The position numbers and the translations under genes are program-made. DNA of 64,000 nt, taken from positions 29,497 through 93,496 of the forward strand of contig NZ_BMEV01000003.1 of assembly GCF_014637175.1 (NCBI RefSeq), given 5' to 3'. Shown piece after piece: positions 1-8,854 of the stretch (position 1 is the stretch's first letter; each line of letters opens with the position of its first letter). The stretch comes from Compostibacillus humi. Lineage in GTDB: Bacteria; Bacillota; Bacilli; Bacillales; Amphibacillaceae. The notes under the pieces are model-generated. The model did not search any database and had not been told where the DNA came from. It saw only the letters and a program-made list of their open reading frames with translations.

Positions 1-432
1 TGCTGTTTCCCCTTGCCCGGCTTGTTTCGTTTTTGCTGGTGCTGATTGTTTTTCTTTATCTACACCTCCATAATGGGTAAATTTTTTTCCTTTGGCGATC
101 TGTTCTTTCACGAAAGCTTCATCGTATTTACTGGCCTTCACCAGTTTCTGCTTCGTCTCTTCTCCCGCCAGACCGTCAATTTCCAGTCCGAATTCATATT
201 GAAAGTTTCGCAATGCCCAATACGTTCCCCAGCCGAATACACCGTCAATTTTTCCGTTATAGAAACCTAAATATTGTAGTCTTGCTTGTAATTCAATGAC
301 GTCATCTCCGGTAGCGCCATGCTGAATAACTTGATTGCTAAATGCCTCTGTCTGTTGAGGGCTTATCATATTTACTCCTAGAAAACAAAGCATTATGATT
401 ATACATAAACATGTAGATTTGTTTCTGCCCAT
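1..432 (-). CDS. sleB: Spore cortex-lytic enzyme SleB (partial, N-terminal part)
   Basis: The reading frame opens at ATG (432, after AGGAGG) and runs off the left edge, so only 144 codons are present. A hydrophobic signal peptide (about residues 10-30, ending near QTEAF) is followed by a peptidoglycan-binding repeat: GATGDDVIELQARLQYLGFY, NGKIDGVFGWGTYWA and a third helix. This N-terminal layout matches SleB, which cuts muramic-delta-lactam cortex peptidoglycan during germination. The catalytic domain would lie left of the window. The gene lies downstream of prsW as in B. subtilis, behind a terminator, so it probably has its own forespore promoter. The function is known for the family; catalytic competence cannot be seen here. 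Confidence 0.9.
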   Translation of the reverse strand, partial: MGRNKSTCLCIIIMLCFLGVNMISPQQTEAFSNQVIQHGATGDDVIELQARLQYLGFYNGKIDGVFGWGTYWALRNFQYEFGLEIDGLAGEETKQKLVKASKYDEAFVKEQIAKGKKFTHYGGVDKEKQSAPAKTKQAGQGETA

Positions 433-466
433 CGTTTTCCTCCTAATATACTTCAGTTATTGGTAT

Positions 467-495
467 TATTTTTCGAAAAAGCTCTTTTTTTATGC
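467..495 (-). promoter_or_regulatory. Candidate sigma-G promoter of sleB
   Basis: On the minus strand GCATA (491-495, fits the sigma-G -35 GHATR) is followed after 17 bp by AAAAATA (467-473), which matches CATnHTA at four of its six specified positions. It lies about 35 bp before the sleB start and after the prsW terminator. SleB genes are forespore-expressed, which supports the call, but the -10 is weak. Confidence 0.35.
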
Positions 496-530
496 ACAGA
501 TAGATAGAATGAGCGAAGAAAAATGTGAAA

Positions 531-558
531 ACCCCTCTGCTCTAAAGAACAGAGGGGT
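531..558 (-). terminator. Rho-independent terminator of prsW
   Basis: CCCCTCTG (532-539) and CAGAGGGG (550-557) form an 8-bp stem just past the prsW stop. On the minus strand the stem is followed by TTTTCACATTTTT. It separates prsW from sleB. Confidence 0.85.
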
Positions 559-559
559 C

Positions 560-1201
560 TTAAACGAACTGATTGGCAGATTTCACACGGCGCAGTGCCA
601 TAAACCATAATAAAACCATAAAGGGAGAAAGAATGTAAATCCAATTCTGGCCAATCGACAATAAAATATAATTATATATTCCGTGAAGAACAAAAGGAAT
701 AAAAAACGCTAAAAACCGGTTAAAATTAGTATGATGAGGTGTTAATTTAGCCTTGCCGAAATAATAGCCCATGATTACACCAAACAATGCATGGGAGGAA
801 ACCGGAAAAAAAGCCCGCATAAAAGCGTATTCGATTCCATTCGTAATCAAGTATAAAATATTTTCTACCGAGGCAAATCCGAGGCTGATGGATACGCCGT
901 AAACAATTCCATCATAGTGATCATCAAATTCGTCATGATAATAAATGGTGAAAACAAAAATAAACCATTTGAAAAATTCTTCAAAAAAAGCAATGAAAAA
1001 GAACGATTGGATAAAATAATTATTCGTAATGTCTTCCGATGTCAATACATATTGGATAAACATAATAGGAAATACGAGGATTGCTCCTGTCAAAAATGTC
1101 CTTATTATTAAAGAAATTGGTTCCGTCACTTTATCTTTTAAGTAAAAATAGGAGAGTAAAGCGAAGGAAGGAGCAAGACCTGCGGATAAAATGGCAAACA
1201 T
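560..1201 (-). CDS. prsW: Intramembrane protease PrsW
   Basis: A 213-residue polytopic membrane protein of the PrsW family (B. subtilis PrsW is of similar size). The conserved glutamates are in FFEEFFKW (E74, E75), with the later conserved histidines in SSHALFG (H137) and VLHGIYN (H173). PrsW makes the first cut in the anti-sigma factor RsiW after envelope stress, releasing sigma-W. No sigW/rsiW pair is in this window, so the substrate must lie elsewhere; the sigX/rsiX pair at 10-12 kb is a different ECF system. ATG start with AGAGGT upstream. It stands between sleB and ansA and has its own terminator. Confidence 0.93.
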   Translation of the reverse strand: MFAILSAGLAPSFALLSYFYLKDKVTEPISLIIRTFLTGAILVFPIMFIQYVLTSEDITNNYFIQSFFFIAFFEEFFKWFIFVFTIYYHDEFDDHYDGIVYGVSISLGFASVENILYLITNGIEYAFMRAFFPVSSHALFGVIMGYYFGKAKLTPHHTNFNRFLAFFIPFVLHGIYNYILLSIGQNWIYILSPFMVLLWFMALRRVKSANQFV

Positions 1202-1284
1202 TGTTATTACCTCTTTCCATCACACTAATGATATCGTAACATGATGATAGACTTATGAAAATAGGATTATAGGGGGGTTTTTCT

Positions 1285-2259
1285 GTGAAGAAAATACTAA
1301 TTATCCATACCGGAGGAACAATCTCTATGCTTGAAAATAAAGAAACAAAAGAAGTGAATTTTTTCGGGGGGTCCCATCCGCTGTTAAATGAGCTGAATAA
1401 ATTAGATATTAATGCGAAAATCGATGAACATATACAATTTGATTTGCCGTCTCCACATATTACACCGCAGCATATGTTCTTGCTATCCCAAAAAGTTAGC
1501 GCGGAACTGCCTTTCTACGATGGAATCGTTATTACCCATGGAACGGATACGCTGGAAGAAACGGCTTATTTTCTCCATTTGACGGTAAAAACGGACAAAC
1601 CAATTATCATTACTGGAGCAATGCGATCGAGCAATGAAATCGGTTCTGATGCCCTATATAATCTTATTTGTTCCGTACGTGTGGCAATGGATCAAAAGGC
1701 TGCCAATAAAGGGGTATTAGTTGTGATGAATGATGAAATCCATTCGGCGGAAAATGTTACAAAAACATCGACAAGCAACATCGCTACCTTTCAAAGTCCG
1801 CAATTTGGTCCGTTAGGCATAATAACGAAGAATGCCATTTTCTTTCATCGGACCATATTACAACAGCCGATATTTCCAGTTAACAGCATATCCAAGCATG
1901 TTATTTTGCTGAAAGCATATGCTGGCATGGATTGTCGGCTATTAGCTGCAGTGCAAGAAATAAAGCCGGACGGAATCGTAATTGAAGGATTCGGACAAGG
2001 GAACTTGCCGGAATCGGTCGTTCCAGCGCTTCAGGCATTTATCCGCGCATCGATTCCGGTAATCCTCGTTTCCCGGTCCTTTACAGGAACGGTTCAGCCG
2101 ACCTACAGTTATGCAGGAGGCGGCAAACAATTAAAGGAAATGGGGGTCATTTTTGCCCAAGGTATGACAGGCCAAAAGGCCCGCATTAAATTGTTAATTG
2201 CTTTGGAGCATACAACGAATTTACATGAACTGGAAAGCATCTTTGAATCATTTGCTTAA
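1285..2259 (+). CDS. ansA: L-asparaginase, type I
   Basis: A 324-residue asparaginase hydrolysing asparagine to aspartate and ammonia. The N-terminal HTGGTIS carries the nucleophile threonine (T9), and HGTDTLEE carries the second catalytic T87/D88. SNEIGSDALYN and the C-terminal EGFGQGNLP region also fit the family. No signal peptide is seen, so it should be cytoplasmic (type I). The start is GTG at 1285 with AGGGGGG about 8 bases upstream. It is a lone plus-strand gene that converges on ypdA and shares a terminator with it. In B. subtilis ansA pairs with the aspartase gene ansB; no ansB is present here. Confidence 0.95.
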   Translation: MKKILIIHTGGTISMLENKETKEVNFFGGSHPLLNELNKLDINAKIDEHIQFDLPSPHITPQHMFLLSQKVSAELPFYDGIVITHGTDTLEETAYFLHLTVKTDKPIIITGAMRSSNEIGSDALYNLICSVRVAMDQKAANKGVLVVMNDEIHSAENVTKTSTSNIATFQSPQFGPLGIITKNAIFFHRTILQQPIFPVNSISKHVILLKAYAGMDCRLLAAVQEIKPDGIVIEGFGQGNLPESVVPALQAFIRASIPVILVSRSFTGTVQPTYSYAGGGKQLKEMGVIFAQGMTGQKARIKLLIALEHTTNLHELESIFESFA

Positions 2260-2265
2260 CCAACA

Positions 2266-2296
2266 GAAAAAGCAAGTGGAAATCCACTTGCTTTAC
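2266..2296. terminator. Bidirectional terminator between ansA and ypdA
   Basis: AGCAAGTGG (2271-2279) and CCACTTGCT (2284-2292) pair around a short loop, with GAAAAA on one side and TTTA on the other. It serves both convergent genes and abuts the ypdA stop codon. Confidence 0.75.
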
Positions 2297-3273
2297 TCCG
2301 TTTTCTCTTTTACCGATTGGGCAATTTGTTTTCCATGGAACCGGCCATTTTCGATAAAAATTTCGTTGTTGTTAAATCCGGCAGCCACCACACCTGCGAT
2401 ATAAATACCAGGTACATTTGTTTCCATCGTTTCTTCATCAAAATCCGGTTTTCCGGTATGAGGATCAACGTTGACACCTGCCATTTTTAAAAATTCAATG
2501 TCCGGCCGATATCCGGTCATGGCAAAGACAAAATCATTTTTCCTTTTTTGGAGTCTTCCCTTTATCGTAAAATGAATTTCTTCATTCGTAATCTCGACAA
2601 CTTCAGATTCAAATATCATTTCGATTTTTCCTTTGCGAATAAGGGAATCGAATTCAGGAAGAATCCATGGTTTAATACTCTTCGAATATTCCTTGCCGCG
2701 GTAAAGGACGGTTACTCTTGCTCCTGCATGAAACAGCTCCAGTGCCGCATCGACAGCTGAATTTTTTCCTCCGATGACCGCAACATCTGTATCATAATAA
2801 GGATGAGCTTCTTTAAAGTAGTGGGTGACCTTTTCTAAATTTTCCCCAGGAATGTTTAAATAATTCGGCTGGTCATAATAGCCTGTCGCAATGACGACAA
2901 AATCGGCATAATAAGTTTGGACTTCTTTGTTCTTCGTCGTCGTTCTAACGAGAAATCCTTCATTCGTTTTTTCAATCTGTTCCGCTTTTTCGAAAGTATG
3001 AATACGAAGTTTGTTCCGTAAACAAACTTCGCGGTAATACGCCAATGCTTGCAGGCGTACTGGTTTTGGCTTTTCTGTAATGAACGGAACATCCCCTATT
3101 TCTAAACGTTCGCTCGTACTGAAAAATGTCTGATGGGTCGGGAATCGATACAAGGAATTGACGATGTTTCCTTTTTCGATAATCAGCGCCCGGATGCCCA
3201 ACTTTTCTAATTCCAGTGCACACGATAAGCCGCAAGGACCGGCACCGATAATGATTACTTGTTCTCTATTCAT
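2293..3273 (-). CDS. ypdA: Bacilliredoxin reductase YpdA/Bdr
   Basis: A 326-residue flavoprotein of the YpdA family, an NADPH-dependent enzyme that recycles bacillithiol disulfide or bacilliredoxin. The FAD-binding IIIGAGPCGLSC lies at the N-terminus, the NADPH-binding AVIGGKNSAVDAA in the middle, and ATGYYDQP, AMTGYRPDIEF and GIYIAGVVAAGFNNNE follow. The frame is open further upstream, but ATG at 3273 (MNREQV) places the Rossmann motif at the usual distance from the N-terminus and has GAGGGAAAG in front. It lies behind the gudB terminator. BrxB, a likely partner, is encoded near 52.5 kb. Confidence 0.92.
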   Translation of the reverse strand: MNREQVIIIGAGPCGLSCALELEKLGIRALIIEKGNIVNSLYRFPTHQTFFSTSERLEIGDVPFITEKPKPVRLQALAYYREVCLRNKLRIHTFEKAEQIEKTNEGFLVRTTTKNKEVQTYYADFVVIATGYYDQPNYLNIPGENLEKVTHYFKEAHPYYDTDVAVIGGKNSAVDAALELFHAGARVTVLYRGKEYSKSIKPWILPEFDSLIRKGKIEMIFESEVVEITNEEIHFTIKGRLQKRKNDFVFAMTGYRPDIEFLKMAGVNVDPHTGKPDFDEETMETNVPGIYIAGVVAAGFNNNEIFIENGRFHGKQIAQSVKEKTE

Positions 3274-3301
3274 TTCTCTTTCCCTCTTTCTATATATCAC
3301 C

Positions 3302-3343
3302 AAAAAAACTCCTATCTTCATAAGACAAGATAAGAGTTTTTTT
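3302..3343 (-). terminator. Terminator of gudB
   Basis: The minus strand reads an 11-bp stem with one mismatch (AAGATAGGAGT against ACTCTTATCTT), followed by TTTTTTT. It lies between the gudB stop and the ypdA start. Confidence 0.85.
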
Positions 3344-3368
3344 GTTTTTGTAGGCAAGCATTTTTAAT

Positions 3369-4649
3369 TTAGACCCAGCCGCGGAATCGGGATGCTTCTG
3401 CCATCTTACGTACACCGACCATATATGCAGCAAGGCGCATATCGACATTTCTCGTTTGTGCTGTATCGTAAATATTGTTAAATGCTTTAATCATAATCTC
3501 GTGGAGACGTTTATCAATTTCTTCCTCTGTCCAATAGAACCCTTGGTTATTTTGTACCCATTCGAAATAGGAAACGGTTACTCCGCCTGCGGATGCCAAA
3601 ACATCTGGTACAATCAGAATACCCCGTTCTGTCAGAATTTTCGTTGCTTCCATCGTTGTCGGGCCATTGGCAGCTTCAACGACGATACTTGCTTTAATGT
3701 TGTGGGCATTTTCAATCGTTATTTGGTTCTCCACAGCTGCAGGAATGATAATATCACATTCCTGTTCCAGCAATTCTTTATTCGTAATCGTATTATTAAA
3801 TAATTTTGTAACGGTACCAAAGCTGTCCCGACGGTCCAGCAAATAATCTATATCCAGTCCATCCGGATCATATAATGCTCCATAGGCATCGGAAATTCCG
3901 ACAACTTTTGCTCCTGCATCATGCATAAATTTGGATAAATAACTGCCCGCATTGCCGAATCCTTGCACGATAACTTTGGCGCCTTTTACATTTATTCCTC
4001 TTTTTTTTGCAGCTTCATTTAAGACGATGGTAACTCCTTTAGCCGTTGCCGTTTCCCTTCCGTGGGACCCGCCTAAAACAAGCGGCTTGCCCGTAATAAA
4101 ACCGGGGTTATTAAATTCATCGATACGGCTATATTCATCCATCATCCATGCCATAATTTGTGAGTTGGTCATCACATCAGGAGCAGGAATGTCTTTCGTA
4201 GGGCCGACGATCTGACTAACTGCTCGCACGTACCCCCTGCTCAATCCTTCTAATTCACGGAAAGACATTTTCCTCGGATCACAAACAATACCGCCTTTAG
4301 CTCCACCATATGGCAAATCAACGATACCCGCTTTTAAGCTCATCCAAATAGATAAAGCTTTTATTTCGTTCTCTGTAACATCAGGATGGAAACGAATGCC
4401 GCCCTTTGTCGGGCCGACTGCATCGTTATGCTGTGCGCGATACCCTGTGAATACTTTTACGGAGCCGTCATCCATCCGAACAGGAATCCGTACGGTTAAC
4501 ATGCGCAATGGATCTTTTAGCAATTCGTAGACTTCTTCTGGGTAACCTAATTTTTCTAGTGCAGTTTTTATAACTGCTCGGGTAGAAGCTAGAACATCTA
4601 AATTCTCCTGATTTGCTTTGGTGGAACTTGCTGCTTTTTCGGCTACCAT
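3369..4649 (-). CDS. gudB: NAD-specific glutamate dehydrogenase
   Basis: A 426-residue Glu/Leu/Phe/Val dehydrogenase that deaminates glutamate to 2-oxoglutarate. The catalytic lysine region is VGPTKGGIRFHP and LPYGGAKGGI; the NAD-binding fold includes VQGFGNAGSY. The segment after TENE reads IKALSIW once, without the 9-bp duplication that inactivates GudB in laboratory B. subtilis 168, so the enzyme should be active. The ATG follows AGGGGGT. About 140 bp separate it from ddl upstream, so it probably has its own promoter; a possible cre-like sequence lies in that gap. Confidence 0.96.
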   Translation of the reverse strand: MVAEKAASSTKANQENLDVLASTRAVIKTALEKLGYPEEVYELLKDPLRMLTVRIPVRMDDGSVKVFTGYRAQHNDAVGPTKGGIRFHPDVTENEIKALSIWMSLKAGIVDLPYGGAKGGIVCDPRKMSFRELEGLSRGYVRAVSQIVGPTKDIPAPDVMTNSQIMAWMMDEYSRIDEFNNPGFITGKPLVLGGSHGRETATAKGVTIVLNEAAKKRGINVKGAKVIVQGFGNAGSYLSKFMHDAGAKVVGISDAYGALYDPDGLDIDYLLDRRDSFGTVTKLFNNTITNKELLEQECDIIIPAAVENQITIENAHNIKASIVVEAANGPTTMEATKILTERGILIVPDVLASAGGVTVSYFEWVQNNQGFYWTEEEIDKRLHEIMIKAFNNIYDTAQTRNVDMRLAAYMVGVRKMAEASRFRGWV

Positions 4650-4792
4650 GAATTTACCCCCTAAAATTCAATGAAATGTGATAAATAATATTCATGTAAA
4701 CGCTCTACTCAGAAATTAGTATACACTTTCAAAATAAATATGCAACATAAAAATAAAATTTGTGATAATTGGCACTATTCCGCTATACTAGC

Positions 4793-5719
4793 TTAAGACG
4801 TGGATAATTGGATTAGTTTTTCAACCATATCTTCATAGTCAATTCCAACCGCTTTCGCCGAATCAGGAAATAGGCTTGTCGGTGTCATTCCCGGCAGTGT
4901 ATTCACTTCTAATATAATTGGCTGTTCATCTTCTGACAAAATGAAATCAACCCGGGAATAGGTTTTGCAGCCTAATGCCTGGTGAGCTAAAACAGCATAT
5001 GTTTGAATCTGTTTTGTCAGTTTTTCGTCAAGGTCAGCTGGTACAATATGTTCACTTCCTCCAGGGGAATATTTTGATTCGTAATCGTAATATTCATTTT
5101 TAGGAATAATTTCAATTATCGGCAGTGCTGTTTCATTGTTTGGTGTTCCCCAAACCGGTACCGTCAGTTCTCTTCCTTTTACAAAGTCTTCCGCCAATAT
5201 CGTTTCATCGCTTTCCAGCGCTTTTTTAATTGCTGGGAGAATCTGTTCTTTATCCTTAACGATAGTTAATCCGAGGGTAGAACCTTCTTGATTCGGCTTA
5301 ATGACAAAGGGAAGCTTAAACTTATTTTCAACCGTTTCTGCCACCTGTTCCACGGTCTCTTTGCCGGAAACCGTAAAGGCTTCACTGTAAGCTACAGGAA
5401 TTTGGTTCATTTTAAAAATTTGTTTTGCTTTTGCTTTATCCATGGCAAGGGCGGAGGCTAACACACCGGAACCAACGTAAGGCAGCCGCAGCATGTCCAA
5501 TAGTCCTTGAATTTTTCCGTCTTCGCCAAATTTTCCATGCAGTCCGATAAATACTAAATCGACTTTTAATTGGAGAAGTTCATCCAGCCGTTCAGGATGA
5601 AAATCAATCCCTATTACCTCATGGCCTTTCTTTTGCAAAGCTTTCATTATTTCTTTTCCGGAGGATAGGGAAACTTCCCTTTCTTTGGAAACCCCACCAT
5701 AGAGCACGGCAATTTTCAT
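4793..5719 (-). CDS. ddl: D-alanine--D-alanine ligase
   Basis: A 308-residue ATP-grasp ligase joining two D-alanines for peptidoglycan precursors. The N-terminal VLYGGVSKEREVSL, FIGLHGKFGEDG, the ATP-grasp segment FVIKPNQEGSTLG and the C-terminal EVNTLPGMTPTSLFP (metal and substrate binding) are all present. The length is typical of the short Ddl group. It lies between ypbH and gudB, whereas B. subtilis keeps ddl at another locus, so this is a local order difference. ATG start at 5719, preceded by AAGGAGTG. Confidence 0.96.
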   Translation of the reverse strand: MKIAVLYGGVSKEREVSLSSGKEIMKALQKKGHEVIGIDFHPERLDELLQLKVDLVFIGLHGKFGEDGKIQGLLDMLRLPYVGSGVLASALAMDKAKAKQIFKMNQIPVAYSEAFTVSGKETVEQVAETVENKFKLPFVIKPNQEGSTLGLTIVKDKEQILPAIKKALESDETILAEDFVKGRELTVPVWGTPNNETALPIIEIIPKNEYYDYESKYSPGGSEHIVPADLDEKLTKQIQTYAVLAHQALGCKTYSRVDFILSEDEQPIILEVNTLPGMTPTSLFPDSAKAVGIDYEDMVEKLIQLSTS

Positions 5720-5762
5720 TCAGTTACACTCCTTATTTAGCCTTCTTTTTGGAAACTTTCTT

Positions 5763-6353
5763 TCAGTTTCCGTTATTAAAAAATATCTCATCGATTTTCA
5801 TGATTGCTTGGGAAGAAAATATCGGCTTTCCATATTCCTTTAATCGATGGGAAGTGATTATGCTTGGGCAGGAATACTCAGACATTACGGCAATGAGATC
5901 TTCCTGATTACAATTTAATATGTCCTCTTCTTCCAGAAGCATATAATACTCGCCTTCAAAATAATAAATTTGTCCGCCGGTAATATTCATGGCCGATAAT
6001 TTGCACGAAAGCTGCAAGATATGTTCAAAATCAGCAAACGAAAATATCATTTCCTTGCTTTCGTCTAACGTGACATTCATTTGGATATAATCATCATTCC
6101 AATCATGGACGGATTGAAGAAGGGTTACTGTAACGTGAAGCCCCTGTGCTTGCATCAAATAAACATGAACTTGCAATGTCCCTTCCAATTCAATACCAAG
6201 TTCATCACTCGCTTCATAAACCATGTCACTAAATAAATGCTGGATGGACGTTATGTCTTTCCATGTATTGTTTGTAATAAAACCCCTTTCAATCAGATCA
6301 TCAAAGGTTAAAAAAATCGAAAATTGGTTACTGGACAAACGTTCGATTCGCAA
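5763..6353 (-). CDS. ypbH: MecA-like adaptor protein YpbH
   Basis: A 196-residue member of the MecA/YpbH family of ClpC adaptors. The N-terminal MRIERLSSNQFSIFLT and FDDLIERGF regions and the C-terminal ClpC-binding-type domain with FADFEHILQLS and ITGGQIYYFEGEYY match the family. YpbH is the MecA paralogue that binds ClpC and affects competence and sporulation in B. subtilis. The start is TTG at 6353, supported by GGGAGGAAGG about 5 bases upstream. It stands between the ypb block and ddl, at its usual place in Bacillus. Confidence 0.85.
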   Translation of the reverse strand: MRIERLSSNQFSIFLTFDDLIERGFITNNTWKDITSIQHLFSDMVYEASDELGIELEGTLQVHVYLMQAQGLHVTVTLLQSVHDWNDDYIQMNVTLDESKEMIFSFADFEHILQLSCKLSAMNITGGQIYYFEGEYYMLLEEEDILNCNQEDLIAVMSEYSCPSIITSHRLKEYGKPIFSSQAIMKIDEIFFNNGN

Positions 6354-6452
6354 CGGCCTTCCTCCCTATTCAATGATCCTTATGTACGTAGCTGAATTGC
6401 GATTTTGTTTATTTCAATATATGCAAGTATTTGCCTATTTGGGCATATTCAC

Positions 6453-6728
6453 TCAAAAATTATTGCTTTCTGCCAATACCCAAGCAATAATTGCAATGAG
6501 GACCAAAATTACCGAAAGAAAGCGAATTAGCGGCTTGCTAAAGCTGAAGTGGGATTTTCCGCTGTTTTTATGTACTTCTCTTCGGGGAGGAAGATTTAAT
6601 ATGTCTATTTCTTCAAAGCTATCTTTTGATTGCTCTTTCAATTTATCCTTTGGTTGCTCCTTATCATCCATTATCTCCCGCAGTTCGTTGGCCTGGTCCA
6701 TCATCTTCTCTTCATCTTTTACATTCAT
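6453..6728 (-). CDS. Small single-pass membrane protein at the ypbE position
   Basis: A 91-residue protein whose start overlaps the end of ypbD by 17 bp. ATG at 6728 is preferred over an upstream in-frame GTG because GGAGGG lies about 8 bases before it. Residues 1-60 are highly charged and probably disordered (many K, E, D, Q), followed by one hydrophobic segment near the C-terminus (FLSVILVLIAIIAWVLA), so it looks tail-anchored. B. subtilis has the LysM protein YpbE at this position; no LysM repeat is visible here. Its function is unknown. It may be a truncated YpbE counterpart or an unrelated replacement. Confidence 0.7.
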   Translation of the reverse strand: MNVKDEEKMMDQANELREIMDDKEQPKDKLKEQSKDSFEEIDILNLPPRREVHKNSGKSHFSFSKPLIRFLSVILVLIAIIAWVLAESNNF

Positions 6729-7314
6729 TCGTTTTCCCTCCACCTTGAAAGTGAATATACAAACCTAACAAAAAGTCCACGACAAAATGTGCTGTAATAG
6801 TAACGAGCAAGTTATTCGTCAATACAAATAAATATCCTATGATAAAACTGACAATAATAACGGAAGCAAACAGAACGGGCTTTGTCAGATAACGAAAATG
6901 GACGATGGCAAAAAGAATGCTTGCAGCAGCAAAGCCAAAAACTGATTGTATTACTCCGCGAAAAAGCATTTCTTCCGCTAACGCAATAAAAATGGCGAGA
7001 AAGAAAATATACGGTATTGATACGTTTTTAAATATTTTCTCATTAATTCCGCCGTCGTCTATTTTTTCGCGGGAAACATATTTCATTAACACAATATCGA
7101 TCAGGACGATTGCTATCCCCGGCATCAGCCCGTAGTATAGAATTTCTTTTATGTTCCATTTAAAAAGGTCCATCCATGCTGTTATCGAATCAAAGAAAAA
7201 GAAACTTAGAATGATGCTTATAGCAAACAGCAAACATTGGGACAGCCATACTTGTGTTCTCAGTTCTTTATCCGAAAGCTGTTTTGCGATTTCACTCTGT
7301 TTCAATATCTTCAC
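6712..7314 (-). CDS. ypbD: CPBP-family intramembrane metalloprotease YpbD
   Basis: A 200-residue membrane protein of the CPBP (CAAX protease and bacteriocin-processing) family. Several hydrophobic segments frame the motifs AEEMLFRG (EExxxR), FAIVHF and ITAHFVVDF, which supply the metal and catalytic residues. Its substrate is unknown; family members process prenylated or peptide substrates or give self-immunity. Its 5' end overlaps recS by 23 bp and its 3' end overlaps the next small gene, so translation is probably coupled. Confidence 0.85.
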   Translation of the reverse strand: MKILKQSEIAKQLSDKELRTQVWLSQCLLFAISIILSFFFFDSITAWMDLFKWNIKEILYYGLMPGIAIVLIDIVLMKYVSREKIDDGGINEKIFKNVSIPYIFFLAIFIALAEEMLFRGVIQSVFGFAAASILFAIVHFRYLTKPVLFASVIIVSFIIGYLFVLTNNLLVTITAHFVVDFLLGLYIHFQGGGKTNECKR

Positions 7315-8836
7315 CGACTTGGAGAATGTATTTTAATTGCTGCTGCCAATCATTATAGGAAATAACCTTGTTTTTCTTTTCTAATAATGGCAGCTTTCCC
7401 CAATCCAATCCGCATCGGCTGCAGCACGGTCCTATTGGCGGAGAAAATGACGATTGAAATTCTGCATATAAACTTTCGCGCAGGCATGATTTGCTGTTCA
7501 CCCATTGTACCATCTCTTCCAGCTTTTTCATCTTCCAATCATGCCTTTCCCGGATAAAAGCTAAAATGGAATGATATGCTTTTTTCGATTTTTCTGTTGT
7601 TAAATGGATGTAATTTCCTTTAATCATATCATGTTTTTCAAGCTGAAACTTTAAAAATCGCCATTGAATTTCATTCAGTTCAAATTGATTTTCCATGTAA
7701 AGATCCTCCGGAACCGGTTTCCCTTGGTTGTAAAGGGCAGTCATATATTGAAAAACACGGAAGACCGTTTCTTCTTCAGGCAGCTCCTGCTTGATCAATT
7801 GTTCAGGGATATGTATGTCCTGATTGGTAAAAAGAAGCAAACTTAAACTTAATTCACCATCACGTCCAGCCCGTCCAGCTTCTTGAATATATGATTCCTT
7901 TTGCATTGGCAGATGGTAATGGATAATTAAGCGGATGTTGTCTTTATTAATTCCCATACCGAACGCGCTAGTGCAGCAAATAATGTCAAGCTGATCATTC
8001 ATAAATTGCTGCTGAACAGCTATTCGATCCGTCTGTTCCATTCCGCCATGATAAAAGGTAACGTGACGGTCGGAAAAGGCTTTAGCTAAGATAGCGGCCG
8101 TTTTTTCCGCAGTTTTTTTGCTGGAAAAATAAATAAGTGACGGTACGGTATATGTATTTAACAGTCGGATGATTTTCTCTATTTTTTCCTCGTCGCTGTT
8201 TACCTTTTCTGCAGCGAGTACGATATTCGGCCGGTCCATTGGATAAATCCGCTTTTTCATATTTGGTTTTTTTAAAGAGAATATAATATCCTGCTGGACT
8301 TCAGGGGTTACCGTAGCACTAAGTGCAAGTGTTGTCGGCTGTTCAAGAGTGTCCAGCACCGTGCTTAACTTTAAATAATCCGGCCGGAATTCGTGGCCCC
8401 ATTGGGAAATACAGTGGGCTTCATCAATAACAAATAAGCTCACCCGTACATTTTTAAAATGGGCAACCGTTGCCGGATGGGTCAATAATTCCGGCGATAC
8501 GTACAACAGTTTATACCGATGCAGGTTTTTCAGCACCTGTTGCCGCTGCCTTACGTCCATAAAGCTATTTAATGTCGTTACGCCGGGTACCCGCATCGCC
8601 CGCAGCTGCTTTACCTGGTCGATCATTAGGGAAATAAGTGGAGAAACGACAATGGTCAGTCCCTCGAGCAGCATGGCCGGCAACTGGTAGCAGACGGACT
8701 TGCCCGACCCTGTTGGAAGAACCCCTAAAACGTCTGTTCCTTCCAGCACATCTTGAATAATTTCCTTCTGGCCTGGCCGAAAGGTAGGATAGCCAAAATA
8801 TTTTTGCAGCTCTTTTTCCAGTAATTGTTGTGCCAT
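7292..8836 (-). CDS. recS: RecQ-family ATP-dependent DNA helicase RecS
   Basis: A 514-residue RecQ-type 3'-5' helicase. Motif 0 and Walker A are in FRPGQKEIIQ and PTGSGKSVCYQLPA, motif II is DEAHCISQWGHEFRP, and later motifs include TSAFGMGINKDNIR and QEAGRAGRDGE. A short zinc-binding remnant (CLRESL and GPCCSRCG) ends the protein; no full RQC winged helix or HRDC domain follows. This matches the short RecS (YpbC) rather than full RecQ. ATG at 8836 is chosen over an in-frame GTG 12 bases upstream. It lies 18 bp downstream of ypbB and overlaps ypbD. Confidence 0.92.
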   Translation of the reverse strand: MAQQLLEKELQKYFGYPTFRPGQKEIIQDVLEGTDVLGVLPTGSGKSVCYQLPAMLLEGLTIVVSPLISLMIDQVKQLRAMRVPGVTTLNSFMDVRQRQQVLKNLHRYKLLYVSPELLTHPATVAHFKNVRVSLFVIDEAHCISQWGHEFRPDYLKLSTVLDTLEQPTTLALSATVTPEVQQDIIFSLKKPNMKKRIYPMDRPNIVLAAEKVNSDEEKIEKIIRLLNTYTVPSLIYFSSKKTAEKTAAILAKAFSDRHVTFYHGGMEQTDRIAVQQQFMNDQLDIICCTSAFGMGINKDNIRLIIHYHLPMQKESYIQEAGRAGRDGELSLSLLLFTNQDIHIPEQLIKQELPEEETVFRVFQYMTALYNQGKPVPEDLYMENQFELNEIQWRFLKFQLEKHDMIKGNYIHLTTEKSKKAYHSILAFIRERHDWKMKKLEEMVQWVNSKSCLRESLYAEFQSSFSPPIGPCCSRCGLDWGKLPLLEKKNKVISYNDWQQQLKYILQVGEDIETE

Positions 8837-8854
8837 GCATACCACCAATTTTCT

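Noticed and set aside
46..270. Plus-strand open frame of 74 codons at the left edge
   Set aside because: It is antisense to the clearly recognisable SleB frame and has no ribosome binding site or family resemblance.
464..495. Better -10 (AATAATA) for the sleB sigma-G promoter
   Set aside because: The match is stronger but the spacer would be 20 bp, outside the normal 17-18, so the weaker AAAAATA was kept as a tentative candidate.
560..1200. Overlapping plus-strand frames within prsW (for example 917-1111)
   Set aside because: Low-complexity, lysine-rich antisense frames opposite a well-conserved membrane protease.
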